Source: an uncultured Prevotella sp. (lineage in GTDB: Bacteria; Bacteroidota; Bacteroidia; Bacteroidales; Bacteroidaceae). Taken from it: a stretch of 58,293 nucleotides of DNA. The DNA is taken from positions 1 to 58,293 of the forward strand of contig CALUEX010000015.1 of the NCBI GenBank assembly GCA_944319815.1. Reading direction: 5' to 3'. Within the stretch, counting starts at the first letter, position 1. The number at the start of each line of letters is the position of its first letter. The notes under the pieces are model-generated. The model saw only the letters and a list, made by a program, of their open reading frames with translations, did no database searches and was not told the DNA's origin. Shown here piece by piece: positions 26,035-32,585 of the stretch. A program made the position numbers and the translations under genes.

Positions 26035-29034
26035 ATGGGCAATAATATATTCAGGGCTTTAATGTTTGCGTTGCTGTTGTTTACGGTGACGCACGTCTCG
26101 TCAGCAAATTCTTTTTATGCGAATGCTCTTGAAGTGTCCCCGGGAGAGGTGGAGGAGTTGAGCTTCATGCTTGACAACGAGCAGGAATTCATCGGCTTCC
26201 AGTTTGATTTAGTCCTGCCTGAAGGTCTTGAAGCCGTGCTTGACGGCGATGCAGTCAGGTGCTCGCTGTCAGGGCGTGCGGACGATACTTACTCGTTGTT
26301 CAGCAATGTGTTGGCCGACGGTACGGTAAGGATTGGCGCATTTTCGGTGCAGAACAATCCTTTTAGAGGCAATTCAGGAAGTTTGCTGAACGTTGCGCTG
26401 CGCAGTTCCGACAGTTTCGCGGGAGGCACGTTGCAAATCAGGAACATAAGGTTTGTGGATGTAAACAACAATGATGTAATTCTGCCGAATACGTCATGTG
26501 CGGTTACGCCGAGGAGTATTTTTGTGGAGTCGTTGGTCATGAGCCAAACGGAATTGTCGTTGCGTGAAGGGCAGACGGCGACACTTTCGGTAAATGTCTT
26601 GCCGGACAATGCCGAGAACAAGGGTGTAACGTGGTCGTCAAGCAACGATGCCGTGGCGACAGTCAGTGCAGACGGCCTTGTAACTGCAATATCTCTTGGC
26701 GAAGCCATCGTCACGGCAACTGCGGCTGATGGTTCTGGCGTTACTGCCACGTGCCGCGTCACGGTAGGCGCAACACTGGCTGAAGGCGTAAGCGTAAGTG
26801 CAGATGGAGAAACGACATTAAAGGTTGGCGGTTCGGTTCAGCTCCGTGCAACCGTTACCCCGGAAACGGCAACCGACAAGAGCGTAAGCTGGAGCACGGG
26901 CAATGCTAACGTGGCGACGGTAGACGGCAACGGCCTTGTCACGGCTGTAGGTGTCGGCACGGCGACAATTACTTGCACGAACTCTGCTGGGCTGACAGCG
27001 ACAATCGACATAACGGTTGAGCGCACACCTGTTTCTTCAATAACGTTGAACCGCGAGACGGCAGCTTTGCGGGTATCAGGCACAATCCAGCTTTCGGCAA
27101 CCGTATTGCCCGAAACGGCAACGGACAAGACCGTAACGTGGTCGTCAAGCGACGATGCTGTGGCAACGGTCAGTGGTGATGGACTTGTTACTGCGACAGC
27201 TATTGGTGAGGCCTTGATTACGGCAACTGCGGCTGATGGTTCTGGCGTTACTGCCACGTGCCGCGTCACGGTTGGCGCGACCCCTGCCGAGGGCGTAAGC
27301 ATAACCGCTGATGGAGAAACGACATTAAAGGTTGGCGGCACTGCTCAGCTCCGCGCAACCGTTACCCCGGATGCGGCGACGGACAAGAGCGTAAGCTGGA
27401 GCACGGGCAACGCTAACGTTGCAACGGTAGACGGTAACGGTCTTGTAACCGCGGTAGGCGTCGGTACGGCAACAATCACTTGCACGAACTCTGCGGGCCA
27501 GACAGCGACAATCGACATAATTGTAGAACCGACATTGGTAACGTCAATCTCGTTAGACAGGAACACAGCAACGATGAATGCTGGCGAGAGCTTTGCGCTG
27601 GTGGTTACTATCTTGCCTGAAGATGCAACGGACAAGTCGGTGACGTGGAAGAGCAGCAATGACGGTGTGGCAACGGTAAGTGTAGACGGCGTTGTTACGG
27701 CCGTTGGCGCTGGCACCGCAGATGTTACCGCAACGGCGAACGACGGCAGCGGACTATCGGCAACGTGCGTTGTCACAGTGAAAGAACAGGTTACGATAAG
27801 CTGGGAACAGACTATTGAGGCTGTCGTAGGTGACGTGGTGACTCTTGAGGCCGAGGCTTCCAACGGTGCGCCGATTGCTTTTAGGACGGTAAGGACGGCT
27901 GGTGGATATGTAACTCCAGTGGTTACTTATGCCGATGGTGAGTGGACAGCCACATTCCCGGCTACTGGGGCGGTAATCCTTGAGGCATATATCGAAAGCG
28001 AGGACGGCACTGCCGTGTGTGAGCCTGTGCGCAAGGCGTTCAACGTTTTGCCCGACCGCGACGTTATGTTGATAGACGGTATTTATTATCGTTACACCGA
28101 CAACACGCACTCGGCCTTGACCGTTACATACGGTTATCGCCAATATGAAGGTGATGTTATAGTTCCGTCGGTTGCAGGCGGACTTCCAGTTGTCAGCGTA
28201 GGCAATCGTGCCTTTTATAGTAATGTAGGGTTAGTGTCAGTCACATTGTCTGAAGGGCTTGAGCGTATTGAGTCTGACCAAGCCTTTGGTAACAGTCCAA
28301 ATCTTTCAAGTGTGGTTATCCCCTCAACCGTGTCATATATAGGCAGTTATACATTCAATGTGGATAAAGGATTGTCTGAAATCCATTGTCGGGTGAAGAA
28401 ACCGTCAGGGCTCGCATTGTTTGGGGGCGAAGACATCTTCAACGGTTTCGTTGATTATGACAACTGCATACTTTACGTGCCTTCAGGCACGGCGGAGGCA
28501 TACCGTGAGGCCGACGTATGGCGCAACTTCAAGAACATCGTAGAGGAGCAGCCAGAGCCTGTGCTCGTGGCGTTGCTATCGTTGGATGATGACGAAATAG
28601 AGCTTAACGTCGGAGAAACGGCAACGCTCCGCACCGTCGTTTACCCGTCGAGTGCCACCAACCAGTCCGTTGAGTGGACGAGCAGCGACGAGGCTGTTGC
28701 AACCGTTGATGCCGGCGGCGAGGTGTTAGCCGTAGGCCAAGGCACGGCTGTCGTAACAGCAACTACGGTTGACGGCTCGGGGCTTTCGGCCTCTTGCGCG
28801 GTTACGGTTAACCTGCCGTCAGGCATAAGCGCGGTCGGGCTTGACGGTGTTCGCATTGTTACTGACAATGGGCGCATCGTTATAACGGGTCTGTCGGCCG
28901 ACGACATTATTTCCGTTTATACCATAAGCGGCAGCCTTGTCTACCGCGGAGCGAACCGGCCCGTTACCGTCCAAGCCCCAGGCGTTTACCTCGTCAGCAT
29001 AAAGGGGCACACGTATAAGGTAGTCGTCAAGTAA
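26035..29034 (+). CDS. Giant modular surface protein B (T9SS substrate)
   Basis: A 999-residue secreted protein 17 bases after protein A, presumably in the same operon. Layout: signal peptide (1-24); a cohesin-like module (about 25-165); five Big2 Ig-like domains (about 166-580) with repeated TATSxDGSGVTATCxVTV-like endings; an Ig-like stretch (about 583-670); a BspA-like leucine-rich block (670-838) closely related to that of protein A (IDGIYYRYTD, NGFVDYDNCILYVP); a sixth Big2 domain (845-925); and a type IX secretion C-terminal domain ending APGVYLVSIKGHTYKVVVK. The role is probably structural or adhesive. Domains 1-2 and 3-4 are near-copies at DNA level. The cohesin-like module could accept the dockerin-like module of protein A, which is a hypothesis. 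Confidence 0.85.
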   Translation: MGNNIFRALMFALLLFTVTHVSSANSFYANALEVSPGEVEELSFMLDNEQEFIGFQFDLVLPEGLEAVLDGDAVRCSLSGRADDTYSLFSNVLADGTVRIGAFSVQNNPFRGNSGSLLNVALRSSDSFAGGTLQIRNIRFVDVNNNDVILPNTSCAVTPRSIFVESLVMSQTELSLREGQTATLSVNVLPDNAENKGVTWSSSNDAVATVSADGLVTAISLGEAIVTATAADGSGVTATCRVTVGATLAEGVSVSADGETTLKVGGSVQLRATVTPETATDKSVSWSTGNANVATVDGNGLVTAVGVGTATITCTNSAGLTATIDITVERTPVSSITLNRETAALRVSGTIQLSATVLPETATDKTVTWSSSDDAVATVSGDGLVTATAIGEALITATAADGSGVTATCRVTVGATPAEGVSITADGETTLKVGGTAQLRATVTPDAATDKSVSWSTGNANVATVDGNGLVTAVGVGTATITCTNSAGQTATIDIIVEPTLVTSISLDRNTATMNAGESFALVVTILPEDATDKSVTWKSSNDGVATVSVDGVVTAVGAGTADVTATANDGSGLSATCVVTVKEQVTISWEQTIEAVVGDVVTLEAEASNGAPIAFRTVRTAGGYVTPVVTYADGEWTATFPATGAVILEAYIESEDGTAVCEPVRKAFNVLPDRDVMLIDGIYYRYTDNTHSALTVTYGYRQYEGDVIVPSVAGGLPVVSVGNRAFYSNVGLVSVTLSEGLERIESDQAFGNSPNLSSVVIPSTVSYIGSYTFNVDKGLSEIHCRVKKPSGLALFGGEDIFNGFVDYDNCILYVPSGTAEAYREADVWRNFKNIVEEQPEPVLVALLSLDDDEIELNVGETATLRTVVYPSSATNQSVEWTSSDEAVATVDAGGEVLAVGQGTAVVTATTVDGSGLSASCAVTVNLPSGISAVGLDGVRIVTDNGRIVITGLSADDIISVYTISGSLVYRGANRPVTVQAPGVYLVSIKGHTYKVVVK
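26540..27545 (+). repeat. In-frame tandem duplication of a two-Big2-domain unit
   Basis: Within protein B the stretch coding for Big2 domains 1-2 recurs as domains 3-4 with a period of 507 bases (169 codons); for example AGCGTAAGCTGGAGCACGGG starts at 26881 and again at 27388. Long runs are identical or nearly so. Recent duplication or gene conversion is likely, and the copy number could vary between strains. Confidence 0.8.
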
Positions 29035-29051
29035 AGTAATACGGCGGTTGA

Positions 29052-29096
29052 AAAGGAAAGCTCCTTTCCGTTGCGGAAAAGGGGCTTCCCTTTTTT
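29052..29096 (+). terminator. Terminator after surface protein B
   Basis: A long stem (AAAAGG-AAGC-CTTTCCG pairing with CGGAAAA-GGGGCTT-CCCTTTT) with a small loop is followed by TTTTTT. It starts 18 bases after the stop of protein B and closes the NTPase-A-B operon. Confidence 0.75.
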
Positions 29097-29149
29097 GTTT
29101 ATCCAACGCCGGTTCGCTACAAGAAGATAGAGGATATACCACGTTTTGT

Positions 29150-29470
29150 TCCTTAAATACTGACGTCAGTTCAGCATAAGAAGCCAGCCTTTGCCTGACT
29201 ATTGTTTTTTCCATGCGGTATAATGTTTACGCCGACCCTGCGGTAAAAATATCGATACCCATTCATTCTATCAATGCCACCCATCTGGTAGGGACGCTCG
29301 GTCGGCAACTTGGCGGAGGACAGATGCTGTTTTTATCGGATTTTACGGAATGCAACTTGGAGTATCCGGCATAGCCTTATGCCGAACTAACGTTGAATAC
29401 TGATAAAAACAGCATTCGCCTCTTCCATGTTGCCATCCGAATTTATGCCGAATTTACATTATTTATAGTA
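29150..29470. repeat. Dispersed ~300-bp element, copy A
   Basis: Non-coding DNA that aligns over its length with 43843-44170. Shared blocks include CGGTATAATGTTTACGCCGA (29217-29236; the other copy differs by one base), the CCCATTCATTCTA block and TCGG-TTTTACGG. A motif TGACGTCAGTTCAGCATAAG at the left (29161-29180) recurs inverted near 29377-29395 and again, weaker, at 29441-29460. This end structure suggests a non-autonomous mobile element, but no target duplication was established. It fills most of the 500-base gap before the DUF805 gene. Confidence 0.65.
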
Positions 29471-29477
29471 TGGTTTC

Positions 29478-29506
29478 TTGTTTCTTGCGAAATATTATTA
29501 CATTTG
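29478..29506 (+). promoter_or_regulatory. Promoter of the DUF805 gene
   Basis: A TTG at 29478-29480 lies 18 bases before TACATTTG (29499-29506), a good -7 box, 28 bases upstream of the ATG at 29535. It abuts the right end of the dispersed element. Confidence 0.6.
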
Positions 29507-29534
29507 TATCAGTAACAATAAAAATACAACAGGC

Positions 29535-30056
29535 ATGATTGAATACGAGGAATCGCCGATGTTAGACATTGGTTCGGCGTTGAAGGCAGCAGGAAACAAG
29601 ATATTCCAGTTTACGGGACGTTCGCGTCGTTCTGAGTATTGGTGGACGTTTCTTGTCGTAAGCCTTGCCAATTTCGTGCTCACCCCGTTCGGGGCGTTCG
29701 TCCTTTCGTTGTTTATGATACCGTTGACGTTCCGTCGTCTGCATGATACAGGTCGCAGCGGATGGTGGTATGGCGGATTGTTGTTGTCTTACCTTGTTTT
29801 TGCCGTAGTCGTAGGCGTCGATGTCTTGAGCCTTGCTTTATCCGCTGGTGAACTTGAATCTTGCGGTCCGGTATATGCGTTCGCTTTGCTGGGTAAGTAT
29901 CTGTTTTTAGTAATCCTTATCGTGGTCTACAAGATTGTGCTGATTGTAATGCTGTGCCTTGACAGTGATTATGAGCCTAACCGTTACGGAGAATCCCCGA
30001 AATACAGTATGGGAACGGGTTGTGGGCAGGATGGCGTGCATGACGATATGGCGTGA
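29535..30056 (+). CDS. DUF805 family membrane protein
   Basis: A 173-residue inner-membrane protein. The DUF805 signature is visible: FTGRSRRSEYWWTFL (about 22-36), a first hydrophobic span, then PLTFRRLHDTGRSGWWY (about 62-78), and two further hydrophobic spans ending near CLDSDYEPNRYG. I start at 29535 because the in-frame start at 29478 would include the promoter. The function of the family is unknown. It is monocistronic, followed by 790 bases without a gene. Confidence 0.85.
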   Translation: MIEYEESPMLDIGSALKAAGNKIFQFTGRSRRSEYWWTFLVVSLANFVLTPFGAFVLSLFMIPLTFRRLHDTGRSGWWYGGLLLSYLVFAVVVGVDVLSLALSAGELESCGPVYAFALLGKYLFLVILIVVYKIVLIVMLCLDSDYEPNRYGESPKYSMGTGCGQDGVHDDMA

Positions 30057-30098
30057 TGACGCAGGATTGAATATTCAAAAGAGCATGAAACGGGGCGT

Positions 30099-30157
30099 GA
30101 AAGGTGCCCTTTTGCATGGTAAGAGGGCATCTTTTGTGTTGCGAAAGATGCCCTTTC
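30099..30157. repeat. 22-bp-period palindrome array a (3 units)
   Basis: Three 15-bp near-palindromes start at 30099, 30121 and 30143, exactly 22 bases apart, separated by 7-base linkers (GCATGGT, GTGTTGC). Units: GAAAGGTGCCCTTTT, AAGAGGGCATCTTTT, GAAAGATGCCCTTTC. The same design occurs at about 37866, 41254 and 43564. Confidence 0.85.
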
Positions 30158-30254
30158 GCCAATGCGTTGGTAGCCAGCGGTTTGGCGGTTTACCGTTGGC
30201 GGCGGTTCGTTACTCCGTCGGGATAGGTTGCGTTAGCCCTGTTACGCTCTTTAT

Positions 30255-30447
30255 CCCAAATCGGTCATTAGACCGCAATGTCTTAATTTCTATAGTTATA
30301 TTATTGCTTCTTGCCGTCTTATGTCCTTCTGCCGCCGTCTTTTCTTCCGTTCCGTCTCGACGTAGCCCGCTACGCCTTCGACAAAACGGAATAAAAACCG
30401 TCTGGCATAAGTACATAATCCGTCTAAGCTCTAATGACCGATTTGGG
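30255..30447. repeat. Element bounded by an 18-bp perfect inverted repeat
   Basis: CCCAAATCGGTCATTAGA (30255-30272) has its exact complement at 30430-30447, 157 bases away. The inside is non-coding and includes the CGTAGC/GCTACG hairpin. It may be a small MITE or a large RNA hairpin. Confidence 0.5.
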
Positions 30448-30568
30448 CTTATGTGCAGTCGTGTCGCATTTGGATTTTTAACTTTCCATTTTTTCGCTTT
30501 TCACTTAAAAATAGGGAAATCCCTATCGCTTTTAGGCTTTTTTTGCGCCGGTTGTCGGGGATAATACG

Positions 30569-30751
30569 TATCTTTGTTGCACGAAGATATGATGCGGCTC
30601 GGCAAAAGGGAGGCCAAAAACGTTGTTTTTGTTCCTCTTTGCTCTCGCCTTTCCGTATCTTTGTTGCACGAAGATATGATGCGGCTCGGCAAAGGGAAGC
30701 CAAAAAACTTTGCTTTTTGTTACGCTTTGCTCACGCCTTTGCGTATCTTTG
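30569..30751 (+). repeat. Tandem 87-88-bp promoter-bearing repeats
   Basis: Two full units and the start of a third. The unit begins CGTATCTTTGTTGCACGAAG, continues GATATGATGCGGCTCGGCAA and then a stretch rich in AAAAC/GTTTTT. The -7 box TATCTTTG lies at 30569, 30656 and 30744 (periods 87 and 88). The last copy keeps only the box and reads into the leader of the lipoprotein gene, 96 bases before its ATG. Confidence 0.8.
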
Positions 30752-30846
30752 CATAAGCAGGCTGCACCCGGCACTTTGCGGGCGAGCCTGTATGGCGCAC
30801 GGCCTGAATTGCCTTTAAAATAACGTACAGCTGAAAGGAGGCGGTT

Positions 30847-31695
30847 ATGAAGAAAAGTGTTATATTGTCGTTGGCGGCGGTGATGTTGCTCGGCGGTTGC
30901 GGTTCGTATACGGGCAGCGGCGCGCTGACGGGTGCGACGTTAGGGTCGGTCATCGGGTCGGCCATCGGCGGCATTGCGGGGGGCCCGCGCGGCAGCGACG
31001 TGGGCACGCTTGTTGGCATGGCCGGTGGTGCCGTCGTGGGCGGTGCCGTGGGCGCACAGGCAGACAAGCAGGTGCAGGAGCGGCGTGAATATGACGACGC
31101 GCGTTTTGAGCGTAAGTACCGTGAGCATCGCGAGGCGGCCACGCGCGGCAGCGGTTACGGCACGCGCGACAATGGCGGTGGCTATGGTGACGAAAGCGGC
31201 TTTGACCCTACGGGCAGTGGCGACGACGTGCTTTACGACTTCCAGGGTGCCGACTATACGGGCGACTACACGGCTACGCACCCGAGGGACGTGACCCCGA
31301 CGGTGGGCTATGGCGAGATGCGCGCGCCACGGCGGACTGCGGGAATGCCTCTGGAGGTGCGCAATGCGCGCTTCGTTGACGGCAACCAGAACAGGCGGTT
31401 GAACGCCGGCGAACTGTGCAAGGTCATCTTTGAAGTGTACAATGTGTCGCAGGATGTTGTGACGGACGTGCAGCCTATGGTGGTGGAAACCACTGGCAAC
31501 AAGCGTGTCGGCATATCGAACACCATTCATGTGGAGCGCATCTTGCCTGGCAAGGGCGTGCGTTACACCGCCGTGGTGAAGGCTGCCAAGCGACTGAAGG
31601 ACGGCACGCTGACCTTCCGCGTGTATGCCGTGAGGGGAAACGGCGAGGTTGTGTCGAACGTAAGCGAGTTCAGCATACAGGCCAGCAGGAAGTAG
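30847..31695 (+). CDS. Glycine-zipper lipoprotein
   Basis: A 282-residue envelope lipoprotein. The signal peptide ends in the lipobox LLGGC (Cys18). A glycine-zipper region follows (about 24-72: GATLGSVIGSAIGGIAGGP, GMAGGAVVGGAVGA), then a charged stretch and a Gly-rich linker. The C-terminal domain (about 165-280) begins LEVRNARFVDGNQNRRLNAG and looks like an all-beta fold. Glycine zippers of this type can embed in or span membranes (OmpA/Rickettsia 17-kDa-like), but the role is not known. A ribosome-binding-like AAAGGAGG lies just before the ATG. It is expressed from the tandem promoter region upstream. Confidence 0.75.
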   Translation: MKKSVILSLAAVMLLGGCGSYTGSGALTGATLGSVIGSAIGGIAGGPRGSDVGTLVGMAGGAVVGGAVGAQADKQVQERREYDDARFERKYREHREAATRGSGYGTRDNGGGYGDESGFDPTGSGDDVLYDFQGADYTGDYTATHPRDVTPTVGYGEMRAPRRTAGMPLEVRNARFVDGNQNRRLNAGELCKVIFEVYNVSQDVVTDVQPMVVETTGNKRVGISNTIHVERILPGKGVRYTAVVKAAKRLKDGTLTFRVYAVRGNGEVVSNVSEFSIQASRK

Positions 31696-31710
31696 CCGGA
31701 ATTTAAAAGC

Positions 31711-31786
31711 TAAGGATTAAGAGTTAAGAAAATATGCCGTGAAGACAACAACCAACAGGGCATTTTTTCTTAACTCTTAATCCTTA
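31711..31786. terminator. Long inverted repeat after the lipoprotein gene
   Basis: The left arm 31711-31738 (TAAGGATTAAGAGTTAAGAA...) and the right arm 31759-31786 are complementary with one mismatch in 28 positions, and the right arm includes a T run. It lies 15 bases after the stop and may end the upstream transcript. The arm design (repeated TTAACTCTTAA) belongs to the same style as inverted repeats near 36.1 and 39.4 kb. Confidence 0.6.
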
Positions 31787-31802
31787 ACTCTTAATTTCTT
31801 TA

Positions 31803-31810
31803 TACCTTTG
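31803..31810 (+). promoter_or_regulatory. -7 box of the polysaccharide export operon
   Basis: TACCTTTG matches TAnnTTTG and lies 42 bases before the ATG at 31852. No clear TTTG is seen at the right distance. Confidence 0.5.
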
Positions 31811-31851
31811 CCCTGAATTTACGTCTAAGTATAGGTATAAAAAATTGTTTC

Positions 31852-32532
31852 ATGAATAAAAACCTTATTATACTTGTTTTTGCGCTGGCCGTGCTGTGCT
31901 CTTGCGGTGCGTCGGGACGAATGGCGTATGTGCGTGACTTGTGGCCGGACAGTGTGGGGTGTGCTGCCGAACTGACGGAAATCAGGCTGCAACCTTACGA
32001 CAAGGTGTCGATAGTGGTGAGCAGCCGTGACCCTCAGTTGTCGGCCCTGTTCAACCTTCCCGTAGTCGCCGGCAGCGTGGCCGATGGCGACACAATCGGC
32101 GGGCGCGGACTTTCGGCATATACAATCAGCCGTGAGGGCGACATTGATTTCCCCGTGGTCGGCCGTATGCACGTGGCCGGGCTGACGCGCGACTCGCTCG
32201 CCCGGTATGTCAAGCGGACGCTTGCCGACAGGCAGCTGCTTGCCGACGGCGTCGTGACCGTAGAGTTCGCCAACCTCAGCCTGTCTGTGCTTGGCGAGGT
32301 GAGGCGGCCCGGTCGTTTCGCCATAACGCGCGACTGCGTGACCATCCTTGACGCCATCGGCATGGCGGGCGACCTGACCGACCGCGGCGACAGCCGCAAG
32401 GTGGTGGTGATTAGGCGTGAGGGCGGCCGCCAGCGAGCCTATACCGTAGACCTCAGTTCGGCCCGTAGCCTGTATTCGTCGCCTGTTTTCTGCCTCAGGC
32501 AGAACGACGTCGTTTATGTGTCTCCGCGCTAA
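31852..32532 (+). CDS. Polysaccharide export outer-membrane lipoprotein (Wza-like)
   Basis: A 226-residue protein of the Poly_export/SLBB class. The lipobox LCSC (Cys18) is followed by the export domain, with LQPYDKVSIVVSSRDPQL (about 44-61), SREGDIDFPVVGRMHVAG and TVEFANLSLSVLGEVRRPG leading into a soluble ligand-binding beta-grasp region (ILDAIGMAGDLTDRGD). It probably forms the periplasmic/outer-membrane part of a capsule or exopolysaccharide exporter. It is followed by a Wzc-like kinase, its usual partner. Confidence 0.88.
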   Translation: MNKNLIILVFALAVLCSCGASGRMAYVRDLWPDSVGCAAELTEIRLQPYDKVSIVVSSRDPQLSALFNLPVVAGSVADGDTIGGRGLSAYTISREGDIDFPVVGRMHVAGLTRDSLARYVKRTLADRQLLADGVVTVEFANLSLSVLGEVRRPGRFAITRDCVTILDAIGMAGDLTDRGDSRKVVVIRREGGRQRAYTVDLSSARSLYSSPVFCLRQNDVVYVSPR

Positions 32533-32585
32533 GGAGGCTTGTTTTACTTGAAAGACATACTTGAACACATATATCCTTGAGCGTA

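Larger units (their letters stand above)
30057..30560. other. Gene-free stretch with repeats
   Basis: This is the first part of a 790-base gap between the DUF805 gene and the lipoprotein gene. It holds a three-unit palindrome array (30099-30157), an 18-bp inverted repeat pair (30255-30272 and 30430-30447), and a hairpin CGTAGC-CC-GCTACG inside a larger imperfect palindrome (about 30345-30395). No frame here looks protein-coding. Confidence 0.6.

Noticed and set aside
26289-27863. Long minus-strand frames opposite the Big2 repeats
   Set aside because: They mirror the repetitive Thr/Val/Ala coding of protein B and have no independent signals.
30449-30818. Several overlapping frames (up to 121 residues) on both strands over the tandem promoter repeats
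   Set aside because: They exist because the 87-88-bp units are repeated and have few stops; they contain promoter boxes and end in the lipoprotein leader.
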